Shown here in pieces: positions 51,987 through 61,472 of a stretch of 64,000 bases of DNA (positions are counted from its first letter, which is position 1; every line of letters starts with the position of its first letter). The DNA is from Strix aluco. Lineage: Eukaryota; Chordata; Aves; Strigiformes; Strigidae. The DNA is taken from contig NC_133939.1 of the NCBI RefSeq assembly GCF_031877795.1, positions 4,817,698 through 4,881,697 on the forward strand. Direction: 5' to 3'. A program made the translations under genes and the position numbers. The notes under the pieces are model-generated. The model saw only the letters and a list, made by a program, of their open reading frames with translations, was not told the origin of the DNA and made no database searches.

Positions 51987-54900
51987 GTAAGTGTTTCGGA
52001 GCGGGAGCGGGCGAGTCCCGCACCGCGGGGGGCTGCGGAGCCGGCGGCGAGGGAAGGGCCTGGCGGGGCAGGAGCCCCATCAGCAGCCGCCCCTCGGCCG
52101 CCTCCCGCCCGGCCCGGCCACCGCGCGGGGCTGCGGCTCCCCCGCGGGGTGAGGCCCGTCTGAGGCGGCTCGCTGTGCTCCCGCGGGGCTGCCCGCCTTC
52201 CTCTGCCGGGCACCCTCCTCTCTCCGGTGCTGCAAACCGCAGAGTTGCCGTCGCAGCCTGCGCCATCCTCGGTGCAAAACTCCCGAGCCCCGTCTCTCGT
52301 TTCTGAGGCAGCTGCCCCCTGAGCAGCCCTGCGCACGCCTGGCAGCTCCGGCTCGCTGCCTGCCCAGGCGGCATGCGCTTTGGTGGGAGAAGATCAAAAG
52401 CAGTAAGCTTTAAATAAATTTAACCTGTAATCTGTTCTAGTAAACCTGAACGTGCCTTCTTGTGCTCCGTTTCACCTCATTGTGATACACCGTTTAAGGG
52501 CTTTTTTAGATCTAGCCAAGCTATTTTCGTATAAAGTGTTGATGTATTCTCCGTTCTTCCCCCCCCCCCCCCCCCCCCGCCGTGCCTAGAATTGCAGTCG
52601 AAAAGGGTTTGTTCCGATGAGGGTTTGTGGAATGGGAAGTTTGCAGGCAAAGTGGCTCTTCCAGTATCACTTAATGCAAGTATTGCTGCTGCAGAGGTGG
52701 TAGTTGCAGCAGACAACAAACACGAACGCTGAAATTAGAAAAGAGCGTTTTTTTCACGGAACTGGACGCGTTTGGAGCCCTTAGCAAGAGAACAGGTTAG
52801 TGAAAGCAAGGGAAACTAAAGCTGTCACATATAATCCCACTGAAATTGCATGTGGCAGCTTTAGTAAACGAGCACAAATACGGGGTTTTGGGTGGCAAAA
52901 TAGCAGGAATGTACTGACAGTTGGTGGGGCTTAAGTGTAGGGTTTGTATCTGAATTCTCTACTGACTGTTCCCTTAGGTGATGCTGTTGGACATGATTAA
53001 TTTGAAGACATGGGATACTGGTTGGTTGGTTTGTGTATAATGTTTGCTCTTGTGCTTAAGTACTAAACACTCCCTTCGTATAATTGCTCTTTAATTTTCT
53101 TAAATATCTTAAATATCTTTTATTATTCATTAAATGTTAATAAAGTCTCTTTGCATATATTTTTAATAAAATTGATTGATATAGTCAGACCATCTGGCTA
53201 AAAAGATAAAGGTGCTCTGATTTTCCAGCGTGGACCTTATCATATAGTTTAAAAGCGTAGCAGAAATGTAGGTTGTTTCTGTGATACCAACATTTAATTG
53301 CCTGCTGTGCACCTTATGTTGCCTTTCCTTCCGCCTCGGCTCACGTTGTGTTACGCTAGTCAGACATCCCGTGAGCGTAGATCCCTGGGCACGTGCGGTT
53401 GCCTGAACTATCAAGCACTGAAGAATTGGCAGCACGGGTAAGGTGATTTAACGGAGAGGGTGCTGAATAGGAGTTTGGGAGATTTTCCTGCACCTGATGA
53501 GGAATTGAAGGAAAAACCCACCTGGTGAAAGGTCAGTGCACTGTGCACAGAAGTGCTTAGTGAAGGTGGTTCAGGTTCAGCCAGGTAATGGGTGTGTAGG
53601 GATGTAGCGGGTCTCTTGTACCTATAACATTCAGGGGAAGAGTGTTATTCTGTAGCGATGCTACAGAGATGGCTTACAGCCCTCTGGTAGTCTCAGCAGT
53701 CAGGGTTCAGGGGATTTTCCACAGAGGAGGCAAAGAAACATCCCTCCAAGGCCCGCCTTTCAGAGCATGGCGATAGCTGACTTCTTGTTTTTGACTTATA
53801 TGCAACTGCAATTTCCATGTCTGCAAATCTTTCACAATAGCATTTCAGTCAGCTGGCTGATTTTAACCAAATCTGGCAGAAGATGAGAGTATTTTTCTGT
53901 GAGTTTATTGACATTGATGGTTAGAATCACCAGTCAGATCTCCAAATCTTAATTCCTTCAGGCACGGCAAGAAGGAAGCTCAGTCTCCCACCCCCTGGTA
54001 GTCATGGCATATGATCACCTATTTCTATCTTGCTGATCAACATGTGTAGTGATTGGGGGAGAGAAGCGGGGGGGAAATGTGGTTTTTTTCTTTTAAAAGA
54101 CATCGTGGTGTGTATTCTGTTAATGATTGGTGAGATTTATTGAATCATTGTGATTATTTGTTCACCCCTGGGAAAAGGGGTTCATACCTGGGCAGTCAGT
54201 GATTTCCATGAGCTGGTGATTTAAATGAGTGTCCCAGCTTGTTGTTGGAATTGAGAATGTTTGTTTTGATACATGAGAATTTTGCATAGTGCTTAATCTT
54301 CAGCTTTGTATTAAATGATTCAAAATCAAATTATGTTTTTCACAGAAAATACAAATAAACCATTTTATTATTCCAGATAGGAAGAAAAATCAAAACCTCA
54401 TGTGATCGCCACAAAAGGCACTAGCAGAAAGAGAAGTAGCAAGTTGTGCTACTTCTATCAGCTGTGCTGATTCCCATTTATTTTAAATTTGTGTCTGGGA
54501 CAAACATAGTGGATTTGAGATAGGCACTGATCTCAGTCTCCACTGAAATTGTCACTGGTCAAGAAAAGCAGGGTCACCAAAGGGTACAAATAAATGCGCT
54601 GCGTGAGCGTCGGCATAACATTTGTCACATACTCGATATTTAGTAGAGAAAATTAAATTTTGGTTTAAGCAATCCTGTTATTTTTTGATCTTTGTTACTT
54701 CTCATCTCCTGCCTTTCGCATTTCTCACGTGTTTGTCCTTCCACTTGCCAGACCTTCCAACTGTTAGTGTTCTTAGTGCTGAAGAATACTGGAGGGAATA
54801 CGGCGTCTGTATAGGACAGCCATTTTGAGCTACGTGCTCATGATCTATTGTTTTCCTCCAGAGAGATCTCTGAATACATTACGCAGGTCCACTGTTAAAT

Positions 54901-57891
54901 CTGCAACTGCATTTTGTCTCTTTTTCTATACCCTTTTCTATATTTGTTGGGAGAAAATGTAATCTAAGCTCAGGAAGCAAGAAAGTTACCGTTGTATGTT
55001 AATGGTAAAAAATGAGTTATTTTGGTTTTCTTTTCATGAACCAATAGTTGCAGCATGTACTCAGCTCTTTCTTAATGAAACGACTGACTTTATGCAAGCT
55101 AGCTCCACTGTCGCTCTAATAATGATGCCTGTTGTGCACCTTTTGCCTTTTCCTCCCACTTATTTCTTTCCTGATTCATATATTGTGCCTTAAATCAAGA
55201 TCATCCTTTTTTTTTTTTTTTTTTGAGATGTGGGGACGGCAAGGCAGAATTGTGAATTTATAATACAGTGAAAATGCTAGATAAGAAAGGCTGTGCTGGT
55301 GAAAATCCCTGCCTTCCTGGACTCATTCAGTGCATTTTGCATTTGCATATTAAAAGACTCTGAAATTAACAACTTACCTGAAGAAAAAGTGCAAGTAGCA
55401 GGTGAGACTGGGATAGATTTCTGGTAGGGGTGTTTTTAAATAAATGATGGGTTGTTTGAGCTGCCCACTAGTGCAGCTGTAACACCTCTTACCCTCTTTT
55501 TTTACTCTCCTTGGCATTTCAGCTGTTTCTTTTCAAGTCTCTTGCAGGTTTTAAGCTGTACATTAATGGGCACTCTGGAGTACTCTGTTTTTTCAGCTTT
55601 GTTTTTTCATCTGAGCTCTGCTGAAGATGGGTTGGCAGCAGAAACGTGAGCAGGAGTGCTAGCACATGGCCTCCTGCATAGACAAGGGTGTTTCTTGTCC
55701 ACAGACCCTCTAACATCTGCCGGTCTCTGCTTCAGTGAGGTGTGGCAGGGCTGGGAGCTGGGTCTGCCGAAGCGAGGGTAAGGTGGTGCCCCTGGATACC
55801 TCCTCGCTTACAAACCGGCGCTGCTGCCTTCCTCCAGCGCTGGGGCTCGGTGCCTGCCCCGCTCCCACTCATGGCCATCCCTAGCAGGGAGTCGCTCTGT
55901 CTGCAAGAAGCAGACCACAGCTTAGCTTGGGTGTCGCAGGGCATTCAATAAACACTCAGCCCCTGAGGAAAACGGAAGAATGTCCCATTCTTAAGTAAAT
56001 TATTTTTGCCAGGACACACAGGCAGTGCTTGGCTGTCACAGTCTGAACCTGGCCATGATATTTTTAAAGTGTTTCTGCATAGAGCTTTTGCATTGCGTTT
56101 TGATCTGTGGTCTCCCTGACAAACTGTTCAGTCCGATTGTCCACTCGGCTGTGGTGTTGCACCTTCAGGACCCATGTGCTCCGGTGATTCGGTACTCCCT
56201 GGTGCCAAGGCTTGCGAGGCTGTCTGTCCCTGTCCCCTGCTGACACCACTGAGGCCAGACTGCTGCAGCCTGCAGGGCTGGGCTCAGCTCCTGGGGATGG
56301 ATGCCTGGATCCGGAGGATTGGTCTTCCTGGGCATCCTTTCCTCTGCAGTGCTGGTGAGGCAGGACAGCAGGCACAGGATGGTGAATTTTCTTGTCATTA
56401 AGCTCACAAAAGCATCACGTGTTCTTTGGATTAGTTCCATCAGTAGTTCTGTGAGATGGCTGAGGAGTGGTTTTGGCAAGATGACACCGATTGCTTTCTC
56501 TCCATCAAAAGTTTTTCAGGTTTTGTGGTGGTGGTTTGTTCATAATGATGCACCAGAGTTGCCAGTTCCCAAGGAGCATGGCCTCAAAGGCATGCTAGGG
56601 CTTCTCAAGTTTTCAACTTGAAAAACAAGCAGAATGTTTCATGCCACCCTTGGGTATTACTTTCTGTGCTGAGATGAACGTAACCTTTCCTATTTGGTAT
56701 TTGGGAGCATCTGCTGTTTCTGTTTAGACACCCAGACAAAGATGTAGGTGACTAAGAGGTCTTTTCCCCTTCTGGTTTGGGATTAAATCTCTCAGTCACA
56801 GGTAAGGTCTGCCTGTGTTTATTTGCTGGGATGAATAGAAGGCAGGGAAGGTTACATTTCTTTTGCTGCCACTTCATTTGGAAGGGCTCTTTGTGCAGAT
56901 GGTGGAGGCCACTGCAAAAACAATCTCAATGCCTCCCCGTCACTGAATTACACTGGCCCAGTGGTGTCACACTGGGCTTGGGAACAGCGATGGCACACTC
57001 AGCGGACAGCAAAGACCGAGCAGTATTTGTGCCGGTGAAGGCCGGGTGTGTGAAGGGATTGCTTGCATGGTTTGGGAGGCGGATGCTGCCGTTGTGACAC
57101 ACGCAATGCCACGTGTGTTGCTGCGTGTCGTGGTGTGCACAAATTAAGGGCACCGAGGGGAGAGGTCACACTGCCTGTGTAGTGTGAAAGGGACCTTCAA
57201 CAGGAGACAGAAGGGTGGTGCTTTTGTCGCTGTGGTTTTTAAATGTCTGCCGCAGGAAGGTCTGGTTAGTAGTCTCAGTCGGCCCTTCTAAATTTTCCCC
57301 AATTAAAAAAAAAAATCAGATTTGCAGAACAAATCTGTTGCAAAATCAATCACTGGAAATAAAAGGAGAAAGAACTTTTAACACTGACAAAGTATTGTTC
57401 AGAAATGTGTTGTTTATTCATATGATGACTACGCTGACGTGCTCAGGGATACTCCCTATTTCCCTGTGTTGTTCTCTGTCTAGAAAGAAGGCGATCATCT
57501 CCTCCAGCCAAATTTCTTCCATAATGAGCGAGCAATTAACAATAAGTGTAATTCATAATTACAGGGTATTTAGCAAGAGAACTTTCTCATTAGAATAATA
57601 TACTAGAATGCATTGTACGTACTATACGTAACGAGAATATATGTCATTTTTTTAAAACTAGTGACTAAAATGAAGTTCCATGGTTAGTTTTTAAGCAGAT
57701 CCAAATGGCCTATCGAAGGTATTTAGCAGTAACTCACCAGAAAATTAAAGCAAAACCAAGAACAATCTACTAGTACTTAAGACTTGGTTGACAAATATAG
57801 CTTGTAAACACTAGCAGCAGTTACATACTAATGAATCTCTCGCTATTCATTAAAGGAAAAAATAACAGTGCATCTCCATTTTTTTGTTAAG
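51987..57891 (+). other. Non-coding interval between CpG island and SLC35G2 (possible intron)
   Basis: Beyond the CpG island the interval is mixed-composition sequence with no recognisable exon. It includes a 20-base poly(C) at 52,559-52,578, an 18-base T run at 55,207-55,224, and mildly GC-richer stretches at 55,740-55,880 and 56,160-56,360. Their ORFs (up to about 127 codons) match nothing I know. If SLC35G2 uses the CpG island, most of this is its first intron. Confidence 0.5.
52559..52578. repeat. Poly(C) tract, 20 bases
   Basis: An uninterrupted run of 20 C lies just outside the CpG island. The complementary G run could form a quadruplex and the C strand an i-motif. Such tracts are length-unstable and hard to sequence, so the exact count may be an assembly artefact. 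Confidence 0.85.
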
Positions 57892-59676
57892 ACCCGGGCG
57901 TTTCTCTGAGGAAATGGATACGTCTTCCCAAAAATACCCAGTCAAAAAGCGAGTGAAAATTCATCCCAACACAGTAACAGTGAAATATACTTCTCATTAT
58001 CCCCAGCCAGGAGAAGAGGGATATGAGGATGTTAATGAAGATACTGGAGTATTTATGGAGGATAACCCTAAGAAAAGACTACTGAATGATGGGAAAAAGA
58101 GAGAAAGGACCTTTTTTGGTGCAACAGACACCAAGCTTCAGCCAGCACAACTGCCAAAACCCGATGAGATCGGGCAATCCCAGCATTTTCCTGAAAGAAA
58201 TATACTGCAGTCGAGGAAAACATGGGTAGTCCTTTTTGCATCTGCCGTGGCTCACGGATGTGTGGCTCTAATTACAAGATTAATTTCGGATCGTTCCAAA
58301 GTGCCATCCCTAGAGTTAATTTTCATCCGTTCAGTCTTACAGGTGCTGTCCATTACTGTGGTGTGTTATTACCACGAGCCTCCCTTTGGCCCCAAAGGCT
58401 ACAGACTCCGGCTCTTCTTCTATGGGGTCTGCAATGTTATCTCTATTACCTGTGCTTATACCTCCTTCTCAATAGTTCCCCCCAGCAATGGGACCATTAT
58501 GTGGAGGGCTACCACTACAGTGTTCAGTGCCATTTTGGCTTTTTTACTCATAGATGAAGGAATGGCTTACATAGACATAATTACTGTAGTTGGCAGCGTG
58601 TTTGGCGTTTGTCTGGTCATGATCCCCAACATTATTAAGGAGGAAAACTCTCTGCTGAGCACCTGGAAGGAAGCTTTTGGCTACACCATGACCGTTATGG
58701 CGGGTTTGACCACTGCGCTCTCCATGATCGTCTACAGGTCAATCAAAGATAACGTCAGCATGTGGACAGCACTGTTCACCTTCAGCTGGACAGGAACAGC
58801 GTGGGGAGCATCCACCATGTTCTTACTTCAAGAGCCCATCGTCCCACTGGATGGAGAAACCTGGAGCTATCTCCTTGCCATCTGCCTGTGCTCCACCGCA
58901 GCCTTCCTGGGGGTCTACTACGCCCTGAGCAAGTTCCACCCCGCTTTGGTCAGCACCGTACAGCACCTGGAGATAGTGATCGCCATGGTCCTGCAGCTTG
59001 TCGTGTTGCGGATCTTCCCAGGTGCTTATGATCTTGTCGGGGGAGCGGTTATTTTGGTTAGTGTTTTTTTCCTTGCATGTTATAAACTGTCCTGGAAGAA
59101 TTTAGGAAGGCAAGATTATCAGGAGATTGTGGATTCTTCCATTAAATGAATTGCGGTTTTGCTGTCTGATTCTGGATACGTGACCACGTGAAAGTAACGT
59201 ATTTCAACTCTGTGGTGTTCTAGCATAGTGGCCAGGTCCTCTCTCTACTGTTTAAATTCACAGCTGATGTAGCAATTTTGGTGTTTCCAGACTTCCATGA
59301 CAGGTGAATTTGTTCTAGTGCGTACAACCACTGACATTTTGTCACAGGAGAAAAGGCTATTTGTCTCCAGCACGTAGGGGCTGTGAGGGGAAGCGCAGGC
59401 TGGCCCACAGAAGTGCAGGCCGAGTCACAGGCGTGCTCTTCCTCACCTTCCCTGCACAAGGCAATACAGAGCCGGAGGGATTCGCTCGTGACTCTCATCC
59501 CTGTGCAGTGTGCTAGTAGGAAAACGAACAGTAAAACCATTAAAATGGTCAACCAGAGCGTTCATATCCTCTGTAAACTTCTTATGCTTTGGCTGTAATA
59601 TTCTAAATGAAGTAATGCTAATAGTTCTGTGGTTAAAACTTGCATTGCCTGTGTGTATAAAGAATAAGTCAGTAAA
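57892..59676 (+). other. SLC35G2: SLC35G2 terminal exon (whole coding region plus 3' UTR)
   Basis: The exon begins after a T-rich acceptor (TTTTTTTGTTAAG) and holds 22 bases of leader, the full ORF and a 3' UTR of about 530 bases. A variant poly(A) signal AGTAAA at 59,671-59,676 is followed by the U/GU-rich TTTTTGTGCTTTGTGG. An ATTAAA at 59,539-59,544 is an alternative. A single coding exon matches the human gene. Confidence 0.75.
57914..59149 (+). CDS. SLC35G2: SLC35G2 (TMEM22), DMT/EamA-type membrane transporter
   Basis: The 411-residue protein matches vertebrate SLC35G2 along its whole length (human 412). A hydrophilic cytosolic N-terminus (residues 1-102, starting with [20 protein letters not shown]) is followed by about ten hydrophobic segments. 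These form two EamA-type halves, roughly 103-238 and 255-395. Conserved stretches include [12 protein letters not shown] (129-140), [20 protein letters not shown] (188-207) and [19 protein letters not shown] (347-365). The tail is polar and ends DSSIK. Family members are drug/metabolite transporters. The substrate of SLC35G2 is not known, and the human protein has been linked to the plasma membrane and RAB37. The ATG at 57,914 has a strong GAGGAAATGG context and gives the family N-terminus. The in-frame upstream TTG at 57,884 lies before the splice acceptor and is not used. No frameshift or missing segment is seen. Confidence 0.97.
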   Translation: MDTSSQKYPVKKRVKIHPNTVTVKYTSHYPQPGEEGYEDVNEDTGVFMEDNPKKRLLNDGKKRERTFFGATDTKLQPAQLPKPDEIGQSQHFPERNILQSRKTWVVLFASAVAHGCVALITRLISDRSKVPSLELIFIRSVLQVLSITVVCYYHEPPFGPKGYRLRLFFYGVCNVISITCAYTSFSIVPPSNGTIMWRATTTVFSAILAFLLIDEGMAYIDIITVVGSVFGVCLVMIPNIIKEENSLLSTWKEAFGYTMTVMAGLTTALSMIVYRSIKDNVSMWTALFTFSWTGTAWGASTMFLLQEPIVPLDGETWSYLLAICLCSTAAFLGVYYALSKFHPALVSTVQHLEIVIAMVLQLVVLRIFPGAYDLVGGAVILVSVFFLACYKLSWKNLGRQDYQEIVDSSIK

Positions 59677-60290
59677 GCTTTTTGTGCTTTGTGGTTAAAT
59701 TTCTGTCTGAATTGATGCAGGAAGCCCAGACCTCCTGTGGGGGAAAGAGCCCCAAAAATTGGATCTCCGGTTGTGCCACAGCTGTGAATGAAAGGTCCCA
59801 GAGAGGTCCGTGACAGATAAAAGATCTACCCCTGAAGCAGAGCAATATTCTTTCTATGGAACCACTTTTTCTAAAAGAGGTTTCGACTATTACACAAGGG
59901 AGAAAAAAAAAAAAGGAAAAAGATTGCATTTGAGATTGAGGTGTGAGCAGCAGTGGTAACACTGAACAGCCTGGCGGGCATCCAGTGACACTAAGTCGGT
60001 GTGCTTGGCTCCTAACGCTTCAGTTAGAAATCAGATTTACAAAAAGTATTCCTGGCTGGGCTAATATATGGCTAGTAAAGAGAAGGACCGGTGTCTGAGA
60101 TCGGCATCCATGGGCTCCATGCCAGCCAGGAGCAGTGGGCACCTCCCCGCTCCAGCGGACGCGGCCTCTGTTCTGGGACACGAGCGTTTTCTGAGGGAAA
60201 AGGCATTGCTCACGTGACCCCACCCAGCCCAGCTACCCCCATGGAAAATACATTTTACTTGGGGAAAAAGCCACAGCAGCAGCAATCACT
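59150..60290. other. SLC35G2 3' UTR and convergent intergenic spacer
   Basis: This holds the SLC35G2 3' UTR to about 59,690, then about 600 bases before the inferred SCLY poly(A) site on the other strand. ORFs of up to 110 codons are present but none is recognisable. No gene is seen. Confidence 0.7.
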
Positions 60291-60296
60291 TTTATT
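60291..60296 (-). terminator. SCLY: Inferred SCLY poly(A) signal (AATAAA)
   Basis: The minus strand reads AATAAAAGTGATTG, followed by a CUGCUGCUGUGG-rich stretch that could serve as downstream element. It lies 1,017 bases beyond the SCLY stop codon and is the first AATAAA reached on that strand, so it is the best candidate for the transcript end. Confidence 0.6.
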
Positions 60297-61312
60297 CCTA
60301 TGAACACCCGGGGAGACCAGGTTCCCCAACATCGGTCAGCCCAGCTGGCGACGCTCCTAATCCGTGTGACACTTGTGTCCTCCCGCATCGGTGATGAGAG
60401 CGGCCGCCTGGGCCACGCAGGGAAGACGCATTTCCTCAGGTGCTGGCAGTTACGGCTGCCCCAACAAATCCGTTTCCTTTAGGAGCACGTGGAGCTGGCA
60501 ACAGGAGCTCTGCCCGCTGTAGGAAGGACAGGAGGAGGGGAGCAGGTAACACAACGCAGTGCTGGGAAGGCTGTGCCCAACGCTTCCCAGCCAAAAAAAC
60601 CTTCGGTCGCTTAGGGCAGGGGCAGGGCAGTTCCCAGCCCAGCATTTTGGGGAATCTCATTTCCCTCTGGGCAGATGGTCTTTCCTCCTCTGAGCGGTAA
60701 GACAGCGGGAAAGCTTCCTTTGGGGAAAGCAACCAGGGCAAAAGACTCCATCTCCTACAGCTTCCGTGTCTGTTGCGCTCTGGAGGGAATCGAGCTTTGA
60801 GACTCCGTCACACCAAGGTGCGCACAGGCAGCTGGGTAGGTGCTGGCAAGCGAGGCGCACCTGACGGCGAGGCTGCCCGAACGCCTGCCCCGTGCTGGGG
60901 GGACAACGGGGGCCCGAGAAAGCTCTCAGTGAGCTGCCCCAGCCCCAAAGCAGCACAGCTCCCTGCCGCCTCCAGCACCTGCGCTAGCTTCTCCGCTCGA
61001 GCCACACGTGCTGCAGAGCCGTGCCAGCCCTGCTGGGATCCCTGTGAGCGGATACACGGCCGGGCACACCTAAGAGCACATCGCTGCCAAAACTCGCTTC
61101 CTCCTCCTGCCACCACCAGCTGCCGCTTCCCCAACGTCTGACCTGCTGTCACAGACTGCGGGCTGGGTCAGTTCGACTTAGGGATCCAGTGCAAAACTAA
61201 TCCTGCCAAAACCTGAGCCCAAATTGACAGAGGCAGCCAGCACCCAGGGGCCAAGCAGGGCACAATCCCACCCCAAGAACCTGGGTGATGGCTGGGGAGC
61301 GATTCCTGGGGT
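60297..61312 (-). other. SCLY: SCLY 3' UTR (inferred)
   Basis: About 1 kb of GC-rich sequence lies between the SCLY stop and the AATAAA at 60,291. ORFs of up to 122 codons here look like composition effects. I see no further exon. Confidence 0.6.
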
Positions 61313-61472
61313 CTATGGGGTTTGGTCCTGCTCCAGCTGTGCCACAGCCTGCACGAGGTCCTGCACCACCAGGTCCACATCTGCCCGCGTGGTGTCTCGG
61401 CCCACGCTCAGCCGCAAGGCGTTCTGCGCCACGTCGCAGGGGATCCCGCAGCTCAGCAGAATCGAGGAGGGC
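61313..61472 (-). CDS. SCLY: SCLY last coding exon
   Basis: The exon completes an Arg codon, then encodes [11 protein letters not shown] and onward to the stop at 61,313-61,315. It includes the conserved [20 protein letters not shown] region of the C-terminal domain and ends QDQTP. The acceptor is TTTCAG. Confidence 0.95.

Larger units (their letters stand above)
50110..52380. promoter_or_regulatory. CpG island, STAG1 promoter region (possibly bidirectional)
   Basis: About 2.3 kb is extremely GC- and CpG-rich against AT-rich flanks. Low stop density creates overlapping ORFs of up to 548 codons in all frames, none of which resembles a protein. The island lies at the 5' end of STAG1 and upstream of SLC35G2 on the other strand. 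It contains perfect palindromic E2F and NRF1 sites, a CCAAT box, YY1-like and CTCF-like motifs, and no clear TATA box. That is the usual make-up of a ubiquitously expressed TATA-less promoter. Confidence 0.9.

Noticed and set aside
50092-52397. Very long overlapping ORFs (up to 548 codons) on both strands
   Set aside because: They come from a CpG island with few stop codons. The translations are Pro/Arg/Gly/Ala-rich in every frame, match no family and coincide with the promoter.
56025-57598. Several ORFs of 100-127 codons between the CpG island and SLC35G2
   Set aside because: No family resemblance, no splice context and no codon bias that I could see.
57884-57913. In-frame TTG extension of SLC35G2 (ten extra residues)
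   Set aside because: It crosses the splice acceptor at 57,890-57,891, and the family N-terminus MDTS starts at the well-placed ATG at 57,914.
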